Shown here: piece by piece, positions 35,107 through 44,463 of the stretch
How the letters are laid out: the number at the start of each line of letters is the position of its first letter
Position numbering within the stretch: position 1 is the stretch's first letter
Origin: Rhodobacterales bacterium LSUCC0031
GTDB lineage: Bacteria > Pseudomonadota > Alphaproteobacteria > Rhodobacterales > Rhodobacteraceae
DNA: 64,000 nucleotides
Assembly (NCBI GenBank): GCA_015689735.1
Contig: WVSP01000003.1
Span: forward strand, 1-64,000
Direction of reading: 5' to 3'
The notes under the pieces: model-generated
Databases searched by the model: none
Told to the model about the DNA's origin: nothing
The model's input: the letters and a program-made list of their open reading frames with translations, nothing else
Program-made: the position numbers and the translations under genes

Positions 35107-37386
35107 TTAGCCATAGGTGCTGACAGGGGTGCCTGCGAGTGCCGAGATGTTCAAAAGCCCGCGCGCGGTGATCGAGGGCGTCACGATATGGGCGCGGTTG
35201 CCCATCCCCATCAGAATCGGCCCGACCTCGAGCCCGCCTGCGCGCGCTTTCAGCATGTTGCGCGCGGCCCCTGCCGCATCGGTCGAGGCAAAGACCAACG
35301 CATTGGCCGCCCCCTCCATCCGCCCACCTGGCAAAAGCCGCTCGCGCAATTCAGGGTCGAGGGCGGTATCGATATGCATTTCGCCCTCATAGACGAAATC
35401 GGCCCCTTCCGCGTCGAGAATGGCCAAGGCCGCGCGCATGCGCCGCCCGCTATCGCTGTCAAGATTGCCAAACTGGCTACCCGAGCACAGCGCGACCTTG
35501 GGGTTGATCCCGAAGCGGCGGATATGACGCGCGCAGCCGCGGACGGTTTCGGCGATTTGCTCTGGCGTCGGCTCTGGATGCACCTGTGTATCGGCAATGA
35601 AAAGCGGCCCATCATCCGAGATCATCAGGCTGAGCGCACCGACCGGGTGCAGACCATCGCTGGCCAAGACTTCGGTGATATATTTCAAATGCCACAAATA
35701 CTGGCCAAAGGTGCCACAGATGAGGCTGTCGGCTTCGCCGCGCTGGACCATCACCGCGCCGATGGCGGTGGTATTGGTGCGCATGATCGCGCGCGCCAGG
35801 TCGGGGGTGACGCCGCGCCGCGCCATAAGCCCATGATAGCTCTGCCAATAATCACGGTAGCGCGGGTCGTTCTCAGGATTGACCAGATCGAAATCGCGCC
35901 CGGCGCGCAGCGTCAGCCCGGCGCGTTCGATCCGACTATCGATCACTTCGGGGCGACCGATGAGAATGGGCTTGTCGGTGGTTTCCTCGACCATGGCTTG
36001 GGCGGCGCGCAAGACGCGCTCATCCTCGCCTTCGGCAAAGACGATGCGCCGCTCGGCGGTGCGAGCGGCATCAAAGACCGGGCGCATGATCATGGCCGAT
36101 TTGAACACCGATTGGTTCAGACGCTCGCGATAGGCATCGACATCGTCGAGAGGGCGCGTCGCCACACCCGATGCCATGGCCGCCTCGGCGACGGCACTCG
36201 CCACCACGGCGATCAAGCGGCGATCGAAGGGCTTGGGGATCAGGTAATCAGGACCAAAGGTGAGATGCTCACCGGCATAGGCGGCGGCGGCCTCGGCGCT
36301 GGTGGTGGCGCGCGCAAGCGCCGCGATCCCCTCGATACAGGCGATCTGCATCGCGTCGTTGATCTCGGTCGCGCCCACATCGAGCGCGCCGCGGAAGATA
36401 AAGGGGAAACACAGAACGTTATTGACCTGATTGGGAAAATCGCTGCGCCCTGTGGCGATGATCGCATCGGGGGCGACCGCGCGCACGGCATCGGGCAGGA
36501 TTTCAGGGGTGGGGTTGGCCAGCGCAAAGATGATCGGCCGGACCGCCATCCGTGCGACCATCTCTTGTGACAGCACGCCGGGACCAGACAGGCCGAGGAA
36601 CAGATCGGCCCCGTCGATCACATCGGACAGCGTGCGCGCTTCGGTCGCTTGCGCGTAAGCCGCCTTTTGCGGGTTCATGTCGATCTCGCGCCCCACATGG
36701 ACCAGCCCATGGATGTCGCACAGCCAGACATTCTCCCGCTTGACGCCCAGCTTGAGCAGCATGTTGAGGCACGCGATCCCCGCGGCCCCGCCACCCGTGG
36801 ACACGATCTTGATATCTTCGAACCGCTTGCCCGTGACGCGCAGTGCATTGGTGGCCGCCGCCCCCACGACGATGGCCGTGCCATGCTGATCATCATGGAA
36901 GACGGGGATGTTCATCCGCTCCCGGCAGATTTGTTCAACGATAAAACAATCAGGCGCCTTGATGTCTTCGAGGTTGATGGCGCCGAATGTCGGTTCCAGC
37001 GCGCAGACGATATCCGCCAGCTTGTGCGGGTCGGGTTCGTTCAATTCGATATCGAAGCAATCGATATTGGCGAAAGTCTTGAACAAAACGGCCTTGCCCT
37101 CCATCACAGGCTTGGAGGCCAGCGCACCGATATTGCCAAGGCCCAAGACCGCGGTGCCGTTGCTGACCACCGCCACGAGATTGCCGCGCGCAGTATATCG
37201 GGCCGCGTTGGCGGGATCCGCCTTGATTTCAAGACAGGCTTCGGCCACGCCGGGCGAATAGGCGCGGGCAAGGTCGCGGCCATTCGCCAAGGGCTTGGTC
37301 GCACGGATTTCCAGTTTTCCGGGCTTTGGATGCTCGTGATAGAACAAGGCCGCGTTACGCAGCGCCTCTTGCTTTTCGTCGCTCAT
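35107..37386 (-). CDS. maeB: NADP-dependent malic enzyme with phosphotransacetylase-like domain
   Basis: A 759-residue protein converting malate to pyruvate. The N-terminal malic domain (about 1-160) contains [13 protein letters not shown] and [14 protein letters not shown]. The NAD(P)-binding domain (about 160-430) has [20 protein letters not shown] and [11 protein letters not shown]. The C-terminal 330 residues are phosphotransacetylase-like and in this family act as a regulatory, not catalytic, domain. GGAGGGG precedes the ATG. A perfect palindrome sits 22 bases upstream of the start. Confidence 0.95.
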   Translation of the reverse strand: MSDEKQEALRNAALFYHEHPKPGKLEIRATKPLANGRDLARAYSPGVAEACLEIKADPANAARYTARGNLVAVVSNGTAVLGLGNIGALASKPVMEGKAVLFKTFANIDCFDIELNEPDPHKLADIVCALEPTFGAINLEDIKAPDCFIVEQICRERMNIPVFHDDQHGTAIVVGAAATNALRVTGKRFEDIKIVSTGGGAAGIACLNMLLKLGVKRENVWLCDIHGLVHVGREIDMNPQKAAYAQATEARTLSDVIDGADLFLGLSGPGVLSQEMVARMAVRPIIFALANPTPEILPDAVRAVAPDAIIATGRSDFPNQVNNVLCFPFIFRGALDVGATEINDAMQIACIEGIAALARATTSAEAAAAYAGEHLTFGPDYLIPKPFDRRLIAVVASAVAEAAMASGVATRPLDDVDAYRERLNQSVFKSAMIMRPVFDAARTAERRIVFAEGEDERVLRAAQAMVEETTDKPILIGRPEVIDSRIERAGLTLRAGRDFDLVNPENDPRYRDYWQSYHGLMARRGVTPDLARAIMRTNTTAIGAVMVQRGEADSLICGTFGQYLWHLKYITEVLASDGLHPVGALSLMISDDGPLFIADTQVHPEPTPEQIAETVRGCARHIRRFGINPKVALCSGSQFGNLDSDSGRRMRAALAILDAEGADFVYEGEMHIDTALDPELRERLLPGGRMEGAANALVFASTDAAGAARNMLKARAGGLEVGPILMGMGNRAHIVTPSITARGLLNISALAGTPVSTYG

Positions 37387-37408
37387 CCCTACCCCTCCAG
37401 TGGATATA

Positions 37409-37422
37409 GTTTAACGTTAAAC
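37409..37422. promoter_or_regulatory. Perfect palindrome upstream of maeB
   Basis: GTTTAACGTTAAAC is a 14-base perfect palindrome, 22 bases before the maeB ATG and therefore probably within the promoter or leader. An operator is likely by symmetry and position. I do not recognise the regulator. Confidence 0.4.
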
Positions 37423-37485
37423 ATTTTTTGAAAGTCGCCACAAGGTGACGCAAGGTCGCGCGCGGCGGAAATGCCTGTTTCGGCA

Positions 37486-37505
37486 TCACCTGATACTTCA
37501 GGTGA
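37486..37505 (-). terminator. Hairpin across the nadK stop codon
   Basis: TCACCTGA-TACT-TCAGGTGA: perfect 8-base stem with a 4-base loop, including the nadK stop. A second short stem (ATGCC/GGCAT at 37471-37486) follows in the direction of transcription. There is no clear U-run, so terminator strength is doubtful. Confidence 0.4.
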
Positions 37506-38265
37506 ATTGCTCGCGCAAAAGACGCTCATCCAGCCCGTGTCCGGGGTCAAACAAGATCCGATGCCCGATCGCAGGTTCGGACCGAATATCAACCGAGACC
37601 ACATTGGCCACCGAGCGACTATCGGCATCGGCCATCACCGGGCGCTTGTCTGGTTCGATCACCTCGAAGCGGACCACCGCCGCTTTTGGCACCAAGGCAC
37701 CGCGCCAGCGCCGCGGCCGAAAGGCCGCAACCGCGGTCAAGGCCAACACCTCGGCCCCAATGGGCAAGATCGGGCCATGCGCTGAATAGTTATAGGCCGT
37801 CGATCCCGCGGGGGTGCAGACAAGCGCCCCGTCGCAAACCAACTCCTCCATCCGCAGCCGGCCATCGACCCAGATGCGCAGCTTGGCAGCCTGCGGCCCG
37901 GCGCGCAGCAAGCTGACCTCGTTGATCGCCAAGGCATCGACCACCTTGCCGTCATGCGTCGTGGCACGCATGCGCAACGGGTTGATCACCGCCACTTCGG
38001 CGCGCGCAAGACGCGCGATCAGATCATCCTCGGAATAAGCGTTCATCAAGAAACCCACCGTGCCACGGTTCATCCCGTAAACGGCCAATCCCGAGGCTTG
38101 GGTCGCATGAAGTGTCTGTAACATGAACCCATCACCGCCCAAGGCCACAATCACATCGGCACCTTGCGGGTCGCAAGCACCGTAGCGCGCCTCAAGCCGC
38201 GCTTTTGCTTCGCGCGAGATCGCGGTGTCAGAGGCAAGAAAGGCGATCTTGCGCGACGCAGGCAT
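37498..38265 (-). CDS. nadK: NAD kinase
   Basis: A 255-residue ATP-NAD kinase making NADP. The catalytic GGDG lies in VALGGDGFMLQT; AINEVSLLR supplies the NE/D motif and CTPAGSTAYNYSAHGPI the glycine-rich substrate loop. The start at 38265 (MPASRKIAFLA) is supported by GGGAG and by family length; longer readings are rejected. It is divergent from glyA and upstream of the NADP-dependent malic enzyme on the same strand. Confidence 0.94.
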   Translation of the reverse strand: MPASRKIAFLASDTAISREAKARLEARYGACDPQGADVIVALGGDGFMLQTLHATQASGLAVYGMNRGTVGFLMNAYSEDDLIARLARAEVAVINPLRMRATTHDGKVVDALAINEVSLLRAGPQAAKLRIWVDGRLRMEELVCDGALVCTPAGSTAYNYSAHGPILPIGAEVLALTAVAAFRPRRWRGALVPKAAVVRFEVIEPDKRPVMADADSRSVANVVSVDIRSEPAIGHRILFDPGHGLDERLLREQFT

Positions 38266-38453
38266 GTCAGGCTCTCCCTTCGGGTCCGCACCTACCCTTG
38301 CGCGAGCCGATGGGAAACTCAATCCATCTTCGGCCGCGGCCTTGCCGCTTTCGGCGGGCATGGTGACGCTTTGCACCCTTCCCGCCGGGGCTTCCTTCGC
38401 GTAAAGGGCGCGCTAAGTTCCGTATCACACTGACCCTATAGGGAGACGCTGCC

Positions 38454-39749
38454 ATGAACGCCCCCCATCGCGACGCCGGCTTTTTCACCGAAACACTGGA
38501 AAGCCGCGACCCCGAGATTTTCGGCGCTATCCGCAAGGAGTTGGGCCGCCAGCGCCACGAGATCGAGCTGATCGCTTCGGAAAACATCGTCTCGGCCGCC
38601 GTGATGGAGGCGCAGGGCTCGGTGATGACCAACAAATATGCCGAGGGCTATCCCGGTCGGCGCTATTATGGCGGCTGCCAATTCGTCGATATCGCCGAAG
38701 ACCTCGCGATTGAACGCGCCAAGCAGTTGTTCAATGTCGGCTTCGCCAACGTCCAGCCCAATTCGGGCAGCCAAGCCAATCAAGGCGTCTTTACCGCGCT
38801 CTTGCAGCCGGGCGATACGATCTTGGGCATGTCGCTTGATGCAGGCGGCCACCTGACCCATGGGGCCAAGCCCAACCAGTCGGGCAAATGGTTCAACGCC
38901 ATCCAATATGGGGTGCGCCAGCAGGATCTGACGCTTGATTACGACCAGATCGCCGAGCTGGCCGCCGCGCACAAACCCAAGATGCTGATCGCCGGCGGCT
39001 CGGCAATTCCGCGTATCATCGATTTCGCGAAAATGCGCGAGATCGCAGATTCGGTCGGCGCTTACTTGCTCGTCGATATGGCGCATTTCGCGGGCTTGGT
39101 GGCATCCGGCCATTACCCCACGCCCTTCCCCCATGCCCACATCGCCACCACGACCACCCATAAAACACTGCGCGGCCCACGCGGCGGCATGATCCTGACC
39201 GATGACGAGGGTATCGCAAAAAAGATCAACTCGGCCATCTTCCCCGGCATCCAGGGCGGCCCCTTGATGCATGTGATCGCGGCCAAGGCCGTCGCCTTCG
39301 GCGAGGCACTGCGCCCCGAATTCAAGGACTACCAATCACAGGTGATCAAGAACGCCCAAGCCTTGGCCGATCAGTTGATGAAGGGCGGTCTTGACATCGT
39401 CACGGGCGGCACCGACACGCATTTGATGCTCGTCGATTTGCGCCCCAAGGGCGTCAAGGGCAATGCCACCGAACAAGCCTTGGGCCGCGCCCATATCACT
39501 TGCAACAAGAACGGCATCCCATTCGACACCGAAAAGCCGACGATCACGAGCGGTATCCGCCTCGGATCGCCGGCAGGCACCACGCGCGGCTTCGGTGAGC
39601 CGGAATTCCGGCAGATCGGCGACTGGATCACCCGTGTCGTCGATGGGCTGGCCGCCCATGGTGACGATGGCAACAGCGGCGTCGAGGCGGCCGTGCGCGC
39701 CGAGGTCGAGGCGCTGTGTCAGCAGTTCCCGATCTACCCCAAGCTTTGA
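38454..39749 (+). CDS. glyA: Serine hydroxymethyltransferase
   Basis: A 431-residue PLP enzyme interconverting serine and glycine with tetrahydrofolate. The PLP Lys lies in [35 protein letters not shown] and PNSGSQANQ are all conserved. AGGGAGA precedes the ATG. It stands alone, divergent from nadK. It supplies one-carbon units for the folate-dependent enzyme near 5179, though the genes are far apart. Confidence 0.97.
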   Translation: MNAPHRDAGFFTETLESRDPEIFGAIRKELGRQRHEIELIASENIVSAAVMEAQGSVMTNKYAEGYPGRRYYGGCQFVDIAEDLAIERAKQLFNVGFANVQPNSGSQANQGVFTALLQPGDTILGMSLDAGGHLTHGAKPNQSGKWFNAIQYGVRQQDLTLDYDQIAELAAAHKPKMLIAGGSAIPRIIDFAKMREIADSVGAYLLVDMAHFAGLVASGHYPTPFPHAHIATTTTHKTLRGPRGGMILTDDEGIAKKINSAIFPGIQGGPLMHVIAAKAVAFGEALRPEFKDYQSQVIKNAQALADQLMKGGLDIVTGGTDTHLMLVDLRPKGVKGNATEQALGRAHITCNKNGIPFDTEKPTITSGIRLGSPAGTTRGFGEPEFRQIGDWITRVVDGLAAHGDDGNSGVEAAVRAEVEALCQQFPIYPKL

Positions 39750-39886
39750 CCTGTAGGATCGATCAATTTCGCCTGAAATGATCTTGAACGGACCGCGATC
39801 GCGCCATAAATCGGTGCTGTCGCGGGTCGTTGGCGTCTGCGGCAATCCGTAGCCGTGCGATCAGATCATTTGTCGAGCGAACCACG

Positions 39887-40933
39887 ATGCAAGCCGCGCC
39901 GTCCCTTCGTCCCGAGATCTCTTCCGACTTCCGCGCCGAAGCGCTGCGTGAAATCCGCGCCTTTACCCGCGATTGGACCAAACGCGATGACCGCTTGGCC
40001 GCAGTCAGCTATGGCGCGACCTTCGCGCTTTATTTCAGCACATTATGGTTGGCTGTCGCGCTGTGGCCGACGGCATGGCTGGTGGCCTTGCCCTTGATCG
40101 CCTTCAACGCGCTGATGGGTGTGCGGCTCTATGTGCTGCAACATGATTGCGGCCATGGCTCGCTATTTTCGACCAAGGGCCGCAATGACCTTGCCGGTCA
40201 CGGGCTGTCGATTTTCACCCTCACGCCCTATCGCGTGATGCAATCCAACCATAATGATCACCATTCCCATCTCGGCAATCTCGACGAGCGCGAGACAACC
40301 GAGATCTTCACCATGACGCTGCGCGAATGGGCAGCGGCAGGGTTCTGGCGGCGGCTTTGGTATCGGATTTACCGCAACCCCTTGGTCATGATCCCCGTGG
40401 GTGGATTGTTTACCTATGTGCTGGCCTATCGCTGGCCCAAGAATGCGAGCCGCGTTGACCCGAAAGGTGTCATTTTACACAATCTCGGGCTGACGGCTTG
40501 GGTTGGGCTGATCTGGGTTATTGCAGGCGTGACGGGTGTCATGGTCTATGCGGCGACCGTCTTTGTCGCAGCCTGCATCGGGGTCTTCCTCGTGTACTTG
40601 CAGCATAATTTTGAAGATACATGGTGGGATCGCAAGCCAGACCTGAACCCGGCGCGCGCGGCCCTTCAGGGGTCTTCGGCGCTTGATCTTGGCTGGTGGT
40701 TCGATCTGGCGGTGGCCAATATCACATATCATGACATCCACCATTTCAACGCCAATATCCCCAGCTATCGGCTGCGCGCTTGTCACAGGGCCTTGCGCGA
40801 AAAATACGAGGTCCCGACAATCGGCTGGGCTGAAGCCTTGCGGTCCTTCACCTTGAAACTTTGGGATGAGGACCAAGGGCGGCTTGTGACCTTTCCCCGC
40901 AAGCTGTCATCGGCCATGGCACGAACGGCTTAA
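39887..40933 (+). CDS. Membrane fatty acid desaturase
   Basis: A 348-residue di-iron desaturase of the acyl-lipid type. The three His boxes are HDCGHGSLF, HNDHHSHLG and HDIHHFNANIP, with hydrophobic pairs at about 45-90 and 175-245. It introduces a cis double bond into membrane acyl chains; regiospecificity (delta-9, delta-12 or other) is not readable. The ATG at 39887 lacks a strong Shine-Dalgarno, but longer readings have no conserved sequence. It converges on a TetR gene through a repeat-rich terminator. Confidence 0.9.
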   Translation: MQAAPSLRPEISSDFRAEALREIRAFTRDWTKRDDRLAAVSYGATFALYFSTLWLAVALWPTAWLVALPLIAFNALMGVRLYVLQHDCGHGSLFSTKGRNDLAGHGLSIFTLTPYRVMQSNHNDHHSHLGNLDERETTEIFTMTLREWAAAGFWRRLWYRIYRNPLVMIPVGGLFTYVLAYRWPKNASRVDPKGVILHNLGLTAWVGLIWVIAGVTGVMVYAATVFVAACIGVFLVYLQHNFEDTWWDRKPDLNPARAALQGSSALDLGWWFDLAVANITYHDIHHFNANIPSYRLRACHRALREKYEVPTIGWAEALRSFTLKLWDEDQGRLVTFPRKLSSAMARTA

Positions 40934-40936
40934 AGA

Positions 40937-41061
40937 GGGGGCTCTGCCCCCGCCGCGCCTTTGGCGCGCCTCCCCCGGGATATTTTTGAAACAGAGAAGC
41001 GAGGTCGTGTTAAGGTGAACGGCGCAGCCTTCTTCGTTTCTTAAATATCCCCGCCGGAGGC
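40937..41061. repeat. Tandem hairpins and an inverted pair of dispersed repeats
   Basis: Two GC hairpins (GGGGGC-tct-GCCCCC at 40937-40951; CGCGCC-ttt-GGCGCG at 40954-40968) are followed by dispersed-repeat copy R1 (about 40968-40999, core GGATATTTTTGAAAC). Copy R2 follows in opposite orientation (41028-41061). R1 and R2 can pair into one long imperfect stem. R2 runs into the end of the convergent tetR gene. The same ~34-base element recurs at 59683 and 63881. It likely acts as a bidirectional terminator. Confidence 0.75.
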
Positions 41062-41685
41062 ATGCCCAATCTTTGCGAGAGGCGCGATATCAGGCTGGGG
41101 TGCAGAAGCGGCCACGGATTTGCGCGCCATCTCCCAATAGCGGGCCTCGATCGTCGCGCGATCAAGCCTGCCACCTTCGCGATACCAAGTGGTCACCCCG
41201 GTCAGCATCGCGATCAGGGCCATCGTGGCCAGCCGCGTATCGGCGACATCGAAGACGCCCTGCGCCGCGCCGCGCGCCAAGATCGCCTCGAGGCGCGCCT
41301 CGTATTCGCGTCTGAGTCGCGCGATCGTGGCAAAATTCTCAGGCACAAGGTTGCGCAACTCCATATAGGCGATGAACACCAGATCCGGCCGGTCGAGGTG
41401 ATAGCGGATATGGTGACGCACAAAGCTTTCGAGTTGTCCCTCGGGGTCGCCATCGGGGGGCTGCCAATCGGCTAACAAATCCGCGAGATGATCGCGCATC
41501 AAGGCGAACAAGAGCGCCTGCTTGTCGGGGGTATATAGGTAGAGAGCGCCGGCTTGCACGCCGATCTCGGCCGCGATTTGTCGCATGGAGACAGCCGCAT
41601 AGCCATGGCGAGCGAAAAGCCGCAGTGCTGCCGCCCGCAGGCGGGGGCCGGTCGTTTCGGCGTGACTTCCTTGGGTGCGTGCCAT
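41041..41685 (-). CDS. TetR-family regulator
   Basis: A 214-residue regulator with an N-terminal helix-turn-helix (ALRLFARHGYAAVSMRQIAA, then GVQAGALYLYTPDK) and a helical ligand domain. The start at 41685 (MARTQGSH) fits family length; no strong ribosome site is visible. The last six residues (ASGGDI) and the stop are supplied by dispersed-repeat copy R2, so the C-terminus was probably set by the repeat. It is divergent from a small lipoprotein gene and converges on the desaturase; either could be a target. Confidence 0.9.
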   Translation of the reverse strand: MARTQGSHAETTGPRLRAAALRLFARHGYAAVSMRQIAAEIGVQAGALYLYTPDKQALLFALMRDHLADLLADWQPPDGDPEGQLESFVRHHIRYHLDRPDLVFIAYMELRNLVPENFATIARLRREYEARLEAILARGAAQGVFDVADTRLATMALIAMLTGVTTWYREGGRLDRATIEARYWEMARKSVAASAPQPDIAPLAKIGHASGGDI

Positions 41686-41761
41686 GGTGCCATGATGATG
41701 CGAACCTGTGTTCAATTCAACCACACTGGACAGCCAAGGCCCGGGCAGGCTAGCTGGGAGG

Positions 41762-42001
41762 ATGACGCGCTTTTCATATCGACACATGCGCCTTTTGGCA
41801 TGCGCGGGTTTGCTCGGCGTCGCCGGATGCAGCGCTGTGCCCGGCGGGGATGGGTTGCCGCAGCTTATGCCGCTGCGCCCGCTCGCAGATCAGCGCGACG
41901 CGCTTTCGGCGCGCGATGCGGCGGCGGGTGGGCAAGAGCTGAACGAGCGGGCTGAAAATCTGCGCACAAGAGCGACCGCCTTGCGCGACCTGCCACTTTA
42001 G
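41762..42001 (+). CDS. Small lipoprotein
   Basis: A 79-residue protein with a lipoprotein signal: basic start, hydrophobic core (MRLLACAGLLGVAGC) and lipobox ending at Cys near residue 23. The mature part is short and helical (QRDALSARDAAAGGQELNER). GGGAGG lies very close to the ATG at 41762, so an internal start at 41786 is possible. It precedes hom by 76 bases. Function unknown. Confidence 0.75.
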   Translation: MTRFSYRHMRLLACAGLLGVAGCSAVPGGDGLPQLMPLRPLADQRDALSARDAAAGGQELNERAENLRTRATALRDLPL

Positions 42002-42077
42002 CCTTGCATCCGTTGCAGCCGCGGCATGAAGCGTCTAACAGTCAGGCGCAATGACATGCCGCCCGGAGGAATGCCCG

Positions 42078-43364
42078 ATGTCTGATCCTGTTCGCCTTGG
42101 TATTGCCGGGCTTGGCACTGTCGGTGTGGGCGTCGTCAAGATCGTCCAGCGCCAAGCCGCGCTGCTCTCGGCGCGGTGTGGGCGCGAAATCGAGATCGTG
42201 GCTGTCTCGGCGCGCAGCAAGGACAAGGATCGTGGCGTTAATCTGTCGCGCTATGCATGGGAAGATGACCCCGTCGCGCTTGCCCGCCGCCCCGACATCA
42301 ATGTATTTGTCGAAGTCATGGGCGGCGCGGACGGGTCGGCCAAAGCCGCGACCGAAGCCGCGATCGCCGCGGGCAAAGATGTCGTCACCGCCAATAAGGC
42401 GATGCTCGCGATCCATGGTCAAGCCCTTGCACAAGCGGCCGAGGCGGCCGGTCGCGTCCTGCGCTTCGAGGCGGCTGTGGCGGGTGGCATCCCCGTGATC
42501 AAAGCACTCACCGAAGGCTTGGCCGGTAATGATATCAGCCGTGTCATGGGCGTGATGAACGGCACCTGCAATTACATCCTGACGCGGATGGATAGCGCGG
42601 GTCTCACCTATGAAGAGGCTTTCGCCGAGGCTGATGGCTTGGGCTATCTGGAGGCCGACCCCGAGCTTGATGTCGGCGGGATCGATGCCGCGCACAAACT
42701 GGCCTTGCTTGCCGCGATTGCCTTTGGCAGCCGGGTGAATTTCGACGCGATCGCGCGCGAGGGGATCGGGTCGATCACCATCGAAGATATCCGGCGCGCA
42801 GGCGATATGGGTTATAAGATCAAACTGTTGGGTGTGGCCCAACGGACGGGCCGCGGGCTTGAGGCGCGGATGTCGCCTTGCCTTGTTCCGGCCACATCGC
42901 CCTTGGGCCAGCTTGAGGGCGGCACCAATATGGTGGTCATCGAAGGCGATAGCGTGGGCCAGATCGTGCTACGCGGCGCAGGTGCAGGCGAAGGGCCAAC
43001 GGCAAGCGCCGTGATGTCCGATATCTGCGACATTGCCCGCGGCATCCGCTTGCCGACCTTTGGCCAACCGGCCGTGACCTTGGACCCGGCACAGCCTGCC
43101 AGTGCGACCAGCCCAGCGCGCTATTACCTGCGGATGGAACTGGCCGACAAGCCCGGCGCACTGGCCAAAGTGGCGACCGTGTTGGGCGAGGCTGGCATCT
43201 CGATCGACCGGATGCGGCAATATGATCACCCCGGCGACAATGCGCCGGTTCTGATCGTCACACACCGCAGCGCCCGGGCCGATCTGGACGCGGCGATGGC
43301 GGCCCTGCCCGGCACCAATGTCGTGATGGGCGCGCCTGTCGCTTTGCGGATCGAAGATGTTTGA
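42078..43364 (+). CDS. hom: Homoserine dehydrogenase
   Basis: A 428-residue enzyme reducing aspartate semialdehyde to homoserine on the way to threonine and methionine. The NAD(P) motif GLGTVGVGVV, the substrate segment GVMNGTCNYILTRM and the ELDVGGIDAAHKLALL catalytic region are present. A C-terminal ACT domain (about 345-428, LRMELADKPGALAKVATVL) points to feedback control by threonine. GGAGGA precedes the ATG at 42078. It heads a hom-glpX-recJ series. Confidence 0.96.
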   Translation: MSDPVRLGIAGLGTVGVGVVKIVQRQAALLSARCGREIEIVAVSARSKDKDRGVNLSRYAWEDDPVALARRPDINVFVEVMGGADGSAKAATEAAIAAGKDVVTANKAMLAIHGQALAQAAEAAGRVLRFEAAVAGGIPVIKALTEGLAGNDISRVMGVMNGTCNYILTRMDSAGLTYEEAFAEADGLGYLEADPELDVGGIDAAHKLALLAAIAFGSRVNFDAIAREGIGSITIEDIRRAGDMGYKIKLLGVAQRTGRGLEARMSPCLVPATSPLGQLEGGTNMVVIEGDSVGQIVLRGAGAGEGPTASAVMSDICDIARGIRLPTFGQPAVTLDPAQPASATSPARYYLRMELADKPGALAKVATVLGEAGISIDRMRQYDHPGDNAPVLIVTHRSARADLDAAMAALPGTNVVMGAPVALRIEDV

Positions 43365-43448
43365 ACCCACCGTTAGCGCCCCCATGCTGGACGCCTGCGC
43401 ATCCGCAATCTAGAGCAAGTGCAACCATCCCAGCCCGAGGTCACACCC

Positions 43449-44414
43449 ATGTCGCACGCCACCGATTTCAACGACCGCATGTTGTCCTTGGGCCTTGCCC
43501 GCGTGTCGGAGGCGGCGGCCCTAGCCTCCGCCCGGCTCATTGGCCGCGGGGATGAGAAAGCCGCCGATCAGGCGGCGGTCAACGCGATGCGCGACCAACT
43601 CAACAAGCTCGACATCAAGGGCGTGGTCGTCATCGGCGAGGGCGAGCGTGACGAGGCGCCGATGCTCTATATCGGCGAAGAGGTGGGCAGCGGCCAAGGC
43701 CCCGAAGTCGATATCGCGCTTGATCCGTTGGAGGGGACGACGCTGACCGCCAAGGACATGCCCAATGCGCTGACCGTGATCGCGATGGGGCCGCGCGGCT
43801 CCATGCTGCACGCGCCTGATGTTTACATGGAAAAACTTGCCATCGGGCCGGGCTATCGCGCGGGGGTGGTGACGCTGGCCATGTCGCCTGCCGAGCGTGT
43901 CAGCGCGCTGGCCGCCGCCAAGGGCTGTTCGACGACCGACATCACCGTTTGCGTGCTCGAACGCCCCCGTCATCAGGCGATGATCGACGAGTTGCGCAGC
44001 ACAGGTTGTGCCATACGCCTGATCACCGATGGGGATGTGGCGGGTGTGATCCATTGCGCCGAACCGCAAGTGACGGGCATTGACATGTATATGGGCCAAG
44101 GCGGCGCACCCGAAGGCGTGCTGGCGGCAGCAGCCCTCAAATGCATGGGTGGGCAGATCTACGGCAAGCTTCTGTTTCGCAACGATGACGAAAAGACCCG
44201 CGCCGCCAAGGCCGGGATCACCAATCTCGACCGCGTCTATACGCGCGACGACATGGTGACCAAGGATGTGATCTTTGCCGCCACCGGCGTGACCGATGGC
44301 TCGATCCTGTCCGGCATCAAGCGCGAGGTGGGCTATCTGACCGCCGAGACGATCTTGATGCGCTCCAAGACCGGGTCTGTGCGGCGTATGACCTATCGCA
44401 ACCCGGTGAAATGA
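43449..44414 (+). CDS. glpX: Fructose-1,6-bisphosphatase class II
   Basis: A 321-residue GlpX-type phosphatase for gluconeogenesis. The metal site IALDPLEGTT, the N-terminal VVIGEGERDEAPML and the RPRHQAMIDELR segment identify it. The ATG at 43449 is preceded by GAGG. It lies between hom and recJ, 84 and 49 bases away, and is likely in the same transcript. No class I fbp is seen in the window. Confidence 0.95.
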   Translation: MSHATDFNDRMLSLGLARVSEAAALASARLIGRGDEKAADQAAVNAMRDQLNKLDIKGVVVIGEGERDEAPMLYIGEEVGSGQGPEVDIALDPLEGTTLTAKDMPNALTVIAMGPRGSMLHAPDVYMEKLAIGPGYRAGVVTLAMSPAERVSALAAAKGCSTTDITVCVLERPRHQAMIDELRSTGCAIRLITDGDVAGVIHCAEPQVTGIDMYMGQGGAPEGVLAAAALKCMGGQIYGKLLFRNDDEKTRAAKAGITNLDRVYTRDDMVTKDVIFAATGVTDGSILSGIKREVGYLTAETILMRSKTGSVRRMTYRNPVK

Positions 44415-44463
44415 TCCAAGGATTGCATGGATCACGGGCGTAAAGGCTGTTAATCCATCAGCC

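Noticed and set aside
35188-36570. Plus-strand open frame of 460 codons
   Set aside because: Shadow of maeB, whose domains are complete on the minus strand.
39760-39795. Terminator after glyA
   Set aside because: A GATC/ATTTC stem with a bulge is visible but there is no U-run and pairing is imperfect, so it was left out.
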